From Phyllobacterium zundukense (lineage in GTDB: Bacteria > Pseudomonadota > Alphaproteobacteria > Rhizobiales > Rhizobiaceae), in contig NZ_CP017940.1 of the NCBI RefSeq assembly GCF_002764115.1, positions 842,501 to 906,500 of the forward strand: a DNA stretch of 64,000 bases, written 5' to 3'. Position 1 is the stretch's first letter. Each line of letters starts with the position of its first letter. Under the pieces are notes generated by a model. That model was not told the DNA's origin and searched no databases. It was given only the letters and a program-made list of their open reading frames with translations. This document shows, piece by piece, positions 27,903 to 37,539 of this stretch. Made by a program: the position numbers and the translations under genes.

Positions 27903-28369
27903 AGTACCATCAGCGGTTCGTTCTTGACCGACCTGATCGTCAGCGATGTGCGAACGGAGTCGACATTGGGCGTCGATGTCAGTTCCTCGATGACGAAATT
28001 CTGGAAGGTGGTGAGGTCACTGGCGACGCAGTGGAGCAGGAAATCGGACTCGCCCGACACCATCCAGGCCCGGCGCACCAGGACCCAGTCTCGCGTTTTC
28101 TCGGCGAAGCTTTTCAGATCGGCATCGGATTGCCGGTGCAGGCGGATCATGCAGAACGCCACGATGTCCTGCCCCAGGATCGAACCGTTGAGGATCGCCC
28201 TGTAACCCTGAATGACGCCGCTCTCTTCCAGCTTGCGGACACGGCGCAAACAGGGGGGCGCCGAAATACCGACGCGCTCGGCCAGTTCCACATTGGTGAT
28301 ACGGCCATTATCCTGCAGCTGTTTCAGGATCTTCCAGTCGATTGCATCGAGGTCAGCCTTCAAAGGCAT
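27899..28369 (-). CDS. lrp: Lrp/AsnC-family regulator (Lrp)
   Basis: This 156-residue leucine-responsive-type regulator has an N-terminal HTH (TNVELAERVGISAPPCLRRVRKLEESGVI, about residues 25-54) followed by the RAM ligand-binding domain with VSGESDFLLHCVA. It sits between LPS-core genes and trxB, the same place as the lrp gene of the S. meliloti lps-core cluster, so orthology is likely. It is divergent from trxB with a 357-base gap that must hold both promoters. Targets cannot be inferred beyond family knowledge (amino-acid metabolism). Confidence 0.9.
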   Translation of the reverse strand: MPLKADLDAIDWKILKQLQDNGRITNVELAERVGISAPPCLRRVRKLEESGVIQGYRAILNGSILGQDIVAFCMIRLHRQSDADLKSFAEKTRDWVLVRRAWMVSGESDFLLHCVASDLTTFQNFVIEELTSTPNVDSVRTSLTIRSVKNEPLMVL

Positions 28370-29701
<1,332 letters not shown>

Positions 29702-29760
29702 CAGCCGCTAGAATGGAGCTGGCCGCGAAATGCGTGGCCGGAACGGGGAGAGACTGCGCG

Positions 29761-30657
29761 ATGTCGCTTGATTGGGACAAGCTGCGAATATTTCATGCTG
29801 CTGCGGAGGCGGGGTCGTTCACCCATGCCGCCGAGACGCTGCATCTGTCGCAATCGGCCATTTCCCGTCAGGTCAGTGCGCTTGAGCAGGATGTCGGTGT
29901 TCCGCTGTTTCATCGCCATGCCCGCGGACTTATCCTCACCGAGCAGGGCGAAGTGCTGTATCGGACGGCCCATGAAGTCCTGATGAAGCTGGAAAATGTT
30001 CGCTCGCGCCTGACCGAGAGCAAGGACAGGCCATCGGGGAAACTGCGTGTAACGACCACAGTTGGCCTTGGTTCTGGCTGGTTGATCGAGCGCGTGCAGG
30101 AGTTCATCGAACTCTACCCGGAAGTCCAGTTGCAATTGCTGCTCGACAATGAGGAGCTTGATCTGACGATGCGTCACGCGGATTGTGCCATCCGCCTGCG
30201 CCAGCCGCAGCAGCCTGACCTGATCCAGCGGCGGCTCTTTACCGTGCACATGCACGTCTACGCATCGCCCGCCTATATTGCCAAATATGGCAAGATTGAA
30301 AGTATCGAAGAGATCGATACCCATCGCATCGTCAGCTTCGGCGAGCCTGCACCGTCCTATCTCACCAATCTCAACTGGCTGGAGGTGATCGGCCGGTCAG
30401 ATGGCAATTTGCGGCCCGCCGTCCTGCAGATCAACAATCTCCTGTCGATCAAGCGGGCGATCCAGAAGGGCGTCGGCCTCGGCGTTCTGCCGGATTATAT
30501 GGTGGAGAAGGACTCGACGCTGGTCCGGCTCTTGCCGGAAATGGAATTGCCGTCCTTCGATACGTTCTTCTGTTACCCGGAAGGAATCAAAAACTCTGCG
30601 AAATTGCACGTGTTTCGAGATTTCCTTTTCTCCAAAGCGCGTACGTGGTCGTACTAG
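29761..30657 (+). CDS. lsrB: LysR-type regulator LsrB/VtlR
   Basis: This LysR-family regulator of 298 residues has an N-terminal winged HTH (RIFHAAAEAGSFTHAAETLHLSQSAISRQVSALEQ) and an effector-binding domain from about residue 90. In Sinorhizobium it is called LsrB (redox and LPS gene control, needed in symbiosis) and in Brucella and Agrobacterium VtlR (activator of AbcR small RNAs and small-protein genes). The position after trxB and the high family likeness support this name. GGGGAGAG lies about 9 bases before the ATG. An AbcR-like small RNA lies directly downstream with a LysR-type box at the expected place, so it is a probable direct target. Confidence 0.88.
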   Translation: MSLDWDKLRIFHAAAEAGSFTHAAETLHLSQSAISRQVSALEQDVGVPLFHRHARGLILTEQGEVLYRTAHEVLMKLENVRSRLTESKDRPSGKLRVTTTVGLGSGWLIERVQEFIELYPEVQLQLLLDNEELDLTMRHADCAIRLRQPQQPDLIQRRLFTVHMHVYASPAYIAKYGKIESIEEIDTHRIVSFGEPAPSYLTNLNWLEVIGRSDGNLRPAVLQINNLLSIKRAIQKGVGLGVLPDYMVEKDSTLVRLLPEMELPSFDTFFCYPEGIKNSAKLHVFRDFLFSKARTWSY

Positions 30658-30783
30658 ACTCCTTTTTGGGCCTTTTTCCGAAAAGTTTTTCTTTCCCGTC
30701 AGCCCTAAGTCCGCAGCATTGTTTTGTTCAATCGCCCATAATTGGCGTCTGAAATTCCAATATCACGCATGAATTCGCCGCTA

Positions 30784-30796
30784 TGCGTTCGGCGCA
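30784..30796. promoter_or_regulatory. LysR-type T-N11-A box upstream of AbcR-like RNA
   Basis: TGCGTTCGGCGCA is a T-N11-A dyad (arms TGCG/CGCA, extended to ATGCG/CGCAT). Its centre is about 65 bases before the predicted RNA start, the usual place of a LysR-type recognition site. A second palindrome, GTGCAATGCAC (30800-30810), lies between it and the -35. Confidence 0.55.
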
Positions 30797-30819
30797 TGGG
30801 TGCAATGCACAATTGGATG

Positions 30820-30848
30820 TTGCGGGAAAAGGTCAAAGGCCTCATATC
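30820..30848 (+). promoter_or_regulatory. Predicted promoter of AbcR-like RNA
   Basis: TTGCGG (30820-30825) and CATATC (30843-30848) are separated by exactly 17 bases, giving a start near 30855. Confidence 0.55.
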
Positions 30849-30853
30849 CACAT

Positions 30854-30975
30854 CACTTGCCGGTGCGTCTCCTCCTCCCATTTGCGCGCCCGCAAGTGTT
30901 CCCCTCTGGAGGTTTTGCTGGAAACAGCATCCTTCAAAACTTAAGGCCGGGCAATTGTCCGGCCTCTTTTCTTTT
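30854..30975 (+). ncRNA. abcR: AbcR-like (alpha-r15) trans-acting small RNA
   Basis: This is a roughly 120-base RNA with three stem-loops. Stem 1: CACTTGC (30854-30860) with GCAAGTG (30892-30898), holding the anti-Shine-Dalgarno run CTCCTCCTCCC (30869-30879) in its loop. Stem 2: TGCTG-GAAA-CAGCA (30916-30929) with a GNRA loop. Stem 3: AGGCCGG/CCGGCCT followed by TTTTCTTTT (30944-30975), an intrinsic terminator. In S. meliloti and Agrobacterium the tandem AbcR RNAs lie directly after lsrB, and AbcR RNAs repress ABC-transporter mRNAs with Hfq by masking ribosome sites. The location, length and motif fit that family; only one copy is seen here. The family call is from memory of the architecture, not from a search. 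Confidence 0.75.
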
Positions 30976-30991
30976 CAGGGGCAAGTTCATC

Positions 30992-31972
30992 TCATCGATA
31001 AAGCGGTTCGCTTTCCAATCCCTCGTAGAGTGACGCCACCTGTTCGCCATAGCCATTGAACAGCAGGGTCGGAACCGTTTCTCCCGTGTGCAACACACGT
31101 TCCTGCGCCTGGCTCCAGCGCGGATGGGCAACCTCCGGGTTAACATTGGCCCAGAAGCCATATTCATTCGATGCAAGGCCTTCCCAGAAGCTTACGGGAC
31201 GTTCGTCAGTGAATGTGATCTTGCGGATCGACTTCACCGATTTGAAGCCATACTTCCAAGGAAGCGCCAGGCGGATTGGCGCGCCGAATTGATTGAGCAG
31301 GGGTTTGCCGTAGACGCCTGTTACGACGAACGCCAATTCATTGACAGCTTCCGCCATTGTCACGCCTTCGACGTAGGGCCAGGTGTAGAGAAAGCCATTC
31401 TGCCCGCTCGCCATCGACGGATCGTTGAATGTCTCGAAGCGGATATATTTTGCTGAAGCCATGGGTTTGGCAAACTCGACCAGCTTTGCCAAGGAGAAAC
31501 CCGTCCATGGCACGGTCATCGACCAGGCTTCGACGCAGCGATGCCGGTAGAGCCTTTCTTCCAGGGGGATTTTTGCCTCCAGGTCTGCAAAGGCAATCGT
31601 GAATGGTTTTTCAACCATTCCATCAATCTCGATATCCCATGGATTGGTGATCAATGTCTGCGCTTCAGTCCAGATGTCCTTGCTGCCACCAAACTCATAG
31701 AAATTATTGTATTTCGAGCTGATCTCTTCCGGGGTAAGGCTGCGGTCCAGCTTGTAAGCTTCGTTACGCTTTGCCGGATAGAGGGCAGGGTTGCCTGCGG
31801 GTTTGCGTTCACCCTCGGCACGCGCCGATTTAGGCAGGGCTGCATAGGCCGTGGCCGCCAGTGTGCCCAAGCCCCAGGCCTTTAGAATCGTCCGTCTGTT
31901 GAGAAATGCATCTTCCGGTGTTGCCAAGGCTTCGGAGATTGCCCAGGCGGGCTTTCGGTGGATAGCGACCAT
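30992..31972 (-). CDS. msrP: Protein-methionine-sulfoxide reductase catalytic subunit MsrP (YedY)
   Basis: This periplasmic molybdopterin enzyme repairs oxidised methionines in proteins. The 326 residues have a twin-arginine signal around NRRTILKAWGLGTLAA (Arg26-Arg27), cleavage near SARA, and the SUOX-fold oxidoreductase domain with the molybdenum-ligating Cys146 (YRHRCVEAWSM). The ATG has AAGGAA upstream. The membrane heme partner MsrQ, usually next door, is not in this window, so electrons must come from a gene elsewhere. Its stop lies just after the terminator of the convergent AbcR-like RNA. Confidence 0.92.
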   Translation of the reverse strand: MVAIHRKPAWAISEALATPEDAFLNRRTILKAWGLGTLAATAYAALPKSARAEGERKPAGNPALYPAKRNEAYKLDRSLTPEEISSKYNNFYEFGGSKDIWTEAQTLITNPWDIEIDGMVEKPFTIAFADLEAKIPLEERLYRHRCVEAWSMTVPWTGFSLAKLVEFAKPMASAKYIRFETFNDPSMASGQNGFLYTWPYVEGVTMAEAVNELAFVVTGVYGKPLLNQFGAPIRLALPWKYGFKSVKSIRKITFTDERPVSFWEGLASNEYGFWANVNPEVAHPRWSQAQERVLHTGETVPTLLFNGYGEQVASLYEGLESEPLYR

Positions 31973-32133
31973 GATTATTCCTTGCGAAGAGATTTCGCTG
32001 CGAAAATACGCAGTTTTCGATCATTGGTGTCACACAATGCCGTGAAGTTTGGCCATCACCCTTGTTCGTTGAACCGCATTGTCACCCATGACGATGGATG
32101 TCACAACAATGTTGGAACTATGGAGCCTTGACG

Positions 32134-32388
32134 ATGAAAAGTGCGGTACGAAAAATAGGAAATTCGTCGGGGGTGATCATCCCCAAGCCGTTCTTTGCCG
32201 AAATCGGGTCGAAGCCTGGCGACAAGGTGGATATGCTTGTCGAGGACGGCCGCATCATCATAACACCCGTTCACAGCGAACTGCGCGCTGGCTGGCCGGA
32301 AGATGCGAAACGGGTAGCAGATGAGGGAGACGACGCTCTTGTCTGGCCGGAATTTTCAAATGAAGACGACCGCGAACTTAAATGGTGA
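32134..32388 (+). CDS. mazE: AbrB/MazE-type antitoxin
   Basis: This 84-residue DNA-binding antitoxin has an N-terminal swapped-hairpin AbrB fold (MKSAVRKIGNSSGVIIPKPFFAEIGSKPGDKVDM) and a C-terminal acidic tail (ALVWPEFSNEDDRELKW) that would wrap and block the toxin. The ATG has GGAG eight bases upstream. Its last 7 bases overlap the start of the toxin frame, as in normal mazEF operons. The toxin is broken, so this antitoxin may remain only as an autorepressor or cross-antitoxin. Confidence 0.85.
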   Translation: MKSAVRKIGNSSGVIIPKPFFAEIGSKPGDKVDMLVEDGRIIITPVHSELRAGWPEDAKRVADEGDDALVWPEFSNEDDRELKW

Positions 32389-32694
32389 AACGCGGTGACG
32401 TCTGGTTTGTGAATCTGGACCCCACGATCGGCAGCAGAAAACTCGCCCTGCCTCGTGATTTCACCACCGGAGATGCACGACCATTTGCGCACGATTATCG
32501 CGGCGCCGATGACAACGGGAAGTCGTCCAGCCGGTTTCCGGGTAGCTCTGCGCTTTCAAGGCAAGGATGGGCTGGTGCTCCTCGACCAGGTTCGGACGAT
32601 CGACAAACAACGCCTAGTGAAAAAGTTGGGTCAAGTGTCTGCCAATACGCTCAAAACCACCCTTGTGACGCTCAGGACAATATTTGAGGAATGA
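32382..32694 (+). pseudogene. mazF: MazF/PemK toxin, disrupted
   Basis: This is a type II mRNA-interferase toxin of about 105 residues in its intact form. The N-terminus MVKRGDVWFVNLDPTIGS is in one frame; the rest (PCLVISPPEMHDHLRTII, GKDGLVLLDQVRTIDKQRL, VSANTLKTTLVTLRTIFEE) is in another. Comparison with the family pattern GSEIQKTRPCLVIS shows loss of about seven bases near 32435 and one C near 32447. This destroys the substrate-binding loop and the reading frame. It follows mazE with an overlapping start, so the operon structure is preserved. The toxin is almost surely inactive. Confidence 0.85.
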
Positions 32695-32717
32695 AAAAAA
32701 AGTGGCCCGCGAGGCCC
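32694..32717 (-). terminator. Probable terminator of the aminotransferase gene
   Basis: On the minus strand a short GC stem (GGCC/GGCC with loop) is followed by AC and eight T residues. It lies 16 bases after the stop of the aminotransferase gene. Confidence 0.45.
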
Positions 32718-32732
32718 CTCTTCATGCCGATC

Positions 32733-34040
<1,308 letters not shown>

Positions 34041-34178
34041 TCACATCGCGCACTTTCTGTGCAGTGTGTGACATGGAACGCTGAAAACATCAGTGATGTT
34101 TACACGATGCTTCAATCAAAATGATTGGACAGACCGGGAAGTAGCGGGAATATTCGCCCGCCACAGGAGACCAGAGCC

Positions 34179-34793
34179 ATGCCAAAACTCTATTCGCAAA
34201 TCGATTCCGGAAATTGCTACAAGCCACGGCTTTTGATGGCAAAACTGGCGGTGCCTTTTGAGCACATTGCCATTTCTTCAACCGATGGTTCAACACGCAA
34301 ACCGGAATATCTGGCGAAGAATCCGAACGGCAAGGTGCCGCTGCTTGAACTGGACGACGGGCGGTTTCTGGCAGAATCGAATGCCATCCTGCTCCATCTG
34401 GCCGAGGGCAGCCGGTTTATTCCGGAAGACAGCTACGAGCGGGCGTTGATGTATCAATGGTTGTTCTTCGAGCAGTATACGCACGAGCCGAATATCGCCG
34501 TCAGACGCGCATTGCTGGTCTATCCGGAGCGGGCCAAGGACGCGACGCCGGAACGCCTGGCGGCAACGCTTGAGGGTGGTAACAAGGCACTGCTCGTCAT
34601 GGAAAGCCAGTTGCAGAAGACGCCCTATTTCACGGGCAGCACCATCAGCCTCGCCGACATAGCGCTCTACGCCTATACGCACGAGGCCAATCGCGGCGGC
34701 TATGATCTCTCCGCCTATCCATCGGTGTCGAAATGGCTGAGCCGCGTTGCCGGCGATGAGGGCCATGTTCCCATTGGCTGGCTTCCTGATTGA
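34179..34793 (+). CDS. Glutathione S-transferase family protein
   Basis: This cytosolic GST-like protein has 204 residues. The N-terminal thioredoxin fold (about 1-80) has the S-G-N-C-Y-K start, NPNGKVPLLELDDG with the cis-proline and LAESNAILLHLAEGS, which binds the glutathione gamma-glutamate. The C-terminal helical domain contains STISLADIALYAYTH. AGGAG lies about 10 bases before the ATG at 34179. Its stop touches the stop of the convergent LysR gene without a gap. The substrate is unknown. Confidence 0.88.
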   Translation: MPKLYSQIDSGNCYKPRLLMAKLAVPFEHIAISSTDGSTRKPEYLAKNPNGKVPLLELDDGRFLAESNAILLHLAEGSRFIPEDSYERALMYQWLFFEQYTHEPNIAVRRALLVYPERAKDATPERLAATLEGGNKALLVMESQLQKTPYFTGSTISLADIALYAYTHEANRGGYDLSAYPSVSKWLSRVAGDEGHVPIGWLPD

Positions 34794-35720
34794 TCAGCCG
34801 CTCGACTTGATCTCCCTGTCGGTGCCTGTCATGCCCGGCAGGCGCTCGGCCAGCGCATCGATCAGAATGCGCAAGCGCGCAGGCATGAAGGGCGCTTTCG
34901 GCCAAACGGCAAAGGTATCGAAAACCAGCGGTTCGACATCGGGGAGGACCCTGACAAGACTGCCATCCTGAACCCGGTCGCGAATGAGCCAGCACGGCAG
35001 CCAGGCAAGCGCAAGGCCGCCGGCGGCAGCATCGGCTGCCGCTTCGAGATCGTCGAGAACGATACGGCTCCGTGTCGGCGCGGCATAGGAGCCACCCTTG
35101 CTGTCCGGAAATAGCCACGGCCGTGTGGTGCCGTCGCGGCCATAGACGATCGCTTCATGGCTGGCGATATCTTCCATGCAGGCTGGCGTTCCACGAGCGG
35201 CGAGATAGGACGGCGAAGCGCAGATCGTCATGCGTTGCCGGGCGATCCTTCGGGCGGTAAGAACCGCGCTATCGGGCAAGACGGCATTGCGCACAACGAG
35301 GTCGTAACCTTCTTCGATCAGATCGACGGGGCGGTCGGTGAACGACATATCAAACCGCAGCGCCGGATATTGGCGCGCGAGATCGAACACCACAGGCGCC
35401 ACGCAGCGACGGCCGAAGAGCACCGGCACGCTGATGCGCAGGCGGCCTGACGGTTCGCCCTTTTCGGGCGTCACTGCATTTTCCGCAGCATCCACGGCGG
35501 CAAGGACCCGAACGCAATGTTCGTAAAAGGCGTGACCATCGCCCGTCAGCTTGAAATTGCGGGTCGTGCGATGGCATAGGCGTACGCCCAGCCGCTCTTC
35601 CAGCCGCGCGACTGTCTTTCCGATGGCCGAGCGAGACAGGTGCAGCTTATCGGCGGCGGCAGAAAATCCTCCGGCATCCACCACCGTAACAAATTCCTGA
35701 ATACCCGCGAGCCGATCCAT
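34794..35720 (-). CDS. LysR-family regulator
   Basis: This LysR-type regulator of 308 residues has an N-terminal winged HTH (VDAGGFSAAADKLHLSRSAIGKTVARLEERLGVRL, residues ~14-48) and a periplasmic-binding-protein-like effector domain. The strong ribosome site AGGAGG is five bases before the ATG. It is divergent from an MDR-family oxidoreductase gene with a long dyad between them, the standard layout for a LysR regulator and its target. The ligand is unknown. Confidence 0.9.
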   Translation of the reverse strand: MDRLAGIQEFVTVVDAGGFSAAADKLHLSRSAIGKTVARLEERLGVRLCHRTTRNFKLTGDGHAFYEHCVRVLAAVDAAENAVTPEKGEPSGRLRISVPVLFGRRCVAPVVFDLARQYPALRFDMSFTDRPVDLIEEGYDLVVRNAVLPDSAVLTARRIARQRMTICASPSYLAARGTPACMEDIASHEAIVYGRDGTTRPWLFPDSKGGSYAAPTRSRIVLDDLEAAADAAAGGLALAWLPCWLIRDRVQDGSLVRVLPDVEPLVFDTFAVWPKAPFMPARLRILIDALAERLPGMTGTDREIKSSG

Positions 35721-35749
35721 CCTGACCTCCTATTGTAGAATTATCAGAT

Positions 35750-35783
35750 ACAATATTGCGCGAAATGAGCGCAACTGTATTGT
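35750..35783. promoter_or_regulatory. Extended dyad between LysR and MDR genes
   Basis: The inner arms TTGCGC (35756-35761) and GCGCAA (35769-35774) are flanked by outer arms ACAATA (35750-35755) and TATTGT (35778-35783), with a 3-base offset on the right. This is the probable operator of the divergent LysR regulator. Confidence 0.6.
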
Positions 35784-35846
35784 CTTTCGCTTCTATAAGT
35801 TGATGTCCTCAAACCCGTAATCGGGCGCAAACGAGGACAGTAGAGC

Positions 35847-36878
35847 ATGACGAAGACAATGAAACGCTGGCAATTGACGGCAGCGGGGAGGACAAACCTG
35901 AAGCTTGTCGAGACGGCGATCCCGTCACCAGGGCCTGGCGAGATATTGATCAAGGTTGGGGCGGTTTCGCTGAATTACCGTGACAAATTGCTGGTCGATG
36001 ATGGGTTTGGATTGCCGGATCCGCAGATGGAGCCGTTAATACCTCTCTCGGATATCTCGGGGACTGTTGCCGCACTCGGCGAAGGTGTGACACGTTTTGC
36101 GACAGGCGACCGCGTTATTTCCACCTTCCTGCCGGATTGGATCGACGGTAGCGGGCCCGGGACGGCGCGCCATCCAAACGGCCGCACTCTGGGCGGATCG
36201 CTCCAGGGCGTACTGGCTGAATATGTCGTCCTCAATCAGGATTGGGCGGTCCGCGGCCCCGATGCGCTCAGCGATGTCGAGGCGAGCACCTTGCCCTGTG
36301 CAGGCCTGACCGCATGGACGGCGCTCGTCGAGCGCGGAAAATTGCGGGCAGGGCAAAAGGTGGTCGTTCTTGGAACGGGCGGCGTATCGCTCTTTGGCTT
36401 GCAGATCGGCTTGATGCACGGGGCGGAAGTGATCGTCGTTTCCGGCGATGACAAGAAACTGGCGCGGGCGAGGGAGCTTGGCGCCCATCATGCCATCAAC
36501 CGCAAACGAGAGGATTGGGTGGAGGCCGTTTACCGCCTGACGGGCGACTACGGGGCAGATCATATCCTGGAGACAGTTGGTGGTGCGCATCTCGGGAAAT
36601 CGTTGAATGCAGCGGCGGTTGCCGGACGAATCTCCCTGATCGGCATTCTCGAGGGCCTTGATGTTTCCGGCGGCTTTGGCGCCTTCGCGCGCAAGCGCCT
36701 TGTCGTGGAAGGCATACAGGTCGGGCACCGGCGGGCGCTGGAGGACCTGGTCAGGGCTTTCGATCTTTCAGGGACAAAGCCTGTGATCGATGCAATCTAC
36801 AAGATGGATGAGTTTGAGGCAGCGCTCGATCATCTCGATCGGGGCCCTTTTGGTAAGATTGTGGTTGAAGCCGGTTAG
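35847..36878 (+). CDS. MDR-superfamily NAD(P)-dependent alcohol dehydrogenase/quinone reductase
   Basis: This medium-chain dehydrogenase/reductase has 343 residues. The N-terminal GroES-like domain has VSLNYRDKLLV and the conserved ISGTVAALGEGVTRFATGDRV. The Rossmann domain has VVVLGTGGVSLFGLQ (about residues 171-185) and the VSGDDKKL end of the second strand that favours NADP. The usual catalytic and structural zinc cysteines are absent, so it is probably a zinc-free quinone or enone reductase. GAGGA is upstream of the ATG. It is likely activated by the divergent LysR regulator. A strong bidirectional terminator follows. Confidence 0.88.
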   Translation: MTKTMKRWQLTAAGRTNLKLVETAIPSPGPGEILIKVGAVSLNYRDKLLVDDGFGLPDPQMEPLIPLSDISGTVAALGEGVTRFATGDRVISTFLPDWIDGSGPGTARHPNGRTLGGSLQGVLAEYVVLNQDWAVRGPDALSDVEASTLPCAGLTAWTALVERGKLRAGQKVVVLGTGGVSLFGLQIGLMHGAEVIVVSGDDKKLARARELGAHHAINRKREDWVEAVYRLTGDYGADHILETVGGAHLGKSLNAAAVAGRISLIGILEGLDVSGGFGAFARKRLVVEGIQVGHRRALEDLVRAFDLSGTKPVIDAIYKMDEFEAALDHLDRGPFGKIVVEAG

Positions 36879-36920
36879 AAACTGATTCCGAGATATGGGA
36901 TAAACTATTGGTTTTAAATA

Positions 36921-36946
36921 AAAAAGGCGGGATAAATCCCGCCTTT
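36921..36946. terminator. Bidirectional terminator
   Basis: AAAAAGGCGGGAT and ATCCCGCCTTTT form a perfect hairpin between the convergent MDR gene (plus) and cspA copy 2 (minus), with a T-run in both directions. Confidence 0.88.
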
Positions 36947-36993
36947 TCAAATTCATGTGCGTTCAGAAATCAGACGATTCCCGTATGCGGTTA

Positions 36994-37206
36994 TCAGCCG
37001 GCAACGCTAAGGTTGTCAGCGGACGACTTGCCCGAACGACGATCCTGTACGATCTCATAGTTGACCTTCTGGCCGTCATTGAGACCGCGCAAACCCGCGC
37101 GTTCAACAGCGGAGATATGGACGAAAACGTCTGCACCGCCAGTATCAGGCTGGATGAAGCCGTAGCCCTTAGTGCTGTTGAACCATTTCACTGTTCCCGA
37201 AGCCAT
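36994..37206 (-). CDS. cspA: Cold-shock protein, second copy
   Basis: This 70-residue cold-shock domain protein has intact RNP1 KGYGFI and RNP2 DVFVHISA motifs. It differs from the first copy (2938-3153) at many positions, including the C-terminal RRSGKSSADNLSV, so the two are distinct paralogues. AAGGAA lies six bases before the ATG. A leader of roughly 130 bases is predicted. Function: RNA chaperone and transcription antiterminator by family knowledge. Confidence 0.93.
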   Translation of the reverse strand: MASGTVKWFNSTKGYGFIQPDTGGADVFVHISAVERAGLRGLNDGQKVNYEIVQDRRSGKSSADNLSVAG

Positions 37207-37539
37207 GGGAAGTTCCTTTCAGATATATAAGACAGGCAGCATGCACATATGCGGCCCAGGGAATCGAACCTATGCAATGGAGTTCATCAGGAAGCGCAAC
37301 AGGTTACGCAGGTCGCAAAGTCACTCGACCGATAAAATCGATGCCGGATACATATGACAGAATTTGTGCCAAAACAAGCCGTATTCAAATGCGTTTCTCG
37401 TCAGGGCCAGGTGCCGCGGGTTGTATGAGCGGATTTTGGCTCTACATTCCCTGTTGAATTTCAGTGCACTATCCGACGTACTTTAAGAGTAGATGGTAGA
37501 GTGAACAGGCCGAATCGCGGTCGTCCACGGGGGAAACTC
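37207..37539. other. Divergent intergenic region cspA-ABC gene
   Basis: No gene is visible. It contains the cspA promoter candidate and leader on the minus side and the ABC gene leader on the plus side. A tRNA T-arm-like sequence at 37259-37270 is not part of a complete tRNA. Confidence 0.5.
37349..37377 (-). promoter_or_regulatory. Candidate promoter of second cspA
   Basis: On the minus strand TTGTTT (37372-37377) and TATGTA (37349-37354) are separated by 17 bases. The predicted start is near 37342, about 135 bases before the ATG. Confidence 0.42.

Noticed and set aside
37259..37270. tRNA T-arm-like sequence (GGTTCGATTCCC on the minus strand) in the cspA leader
   Set aside because: The flanking bases do not form the five-pair T-stem, and no D-arm, anticodon arm or acceptor stem is present.
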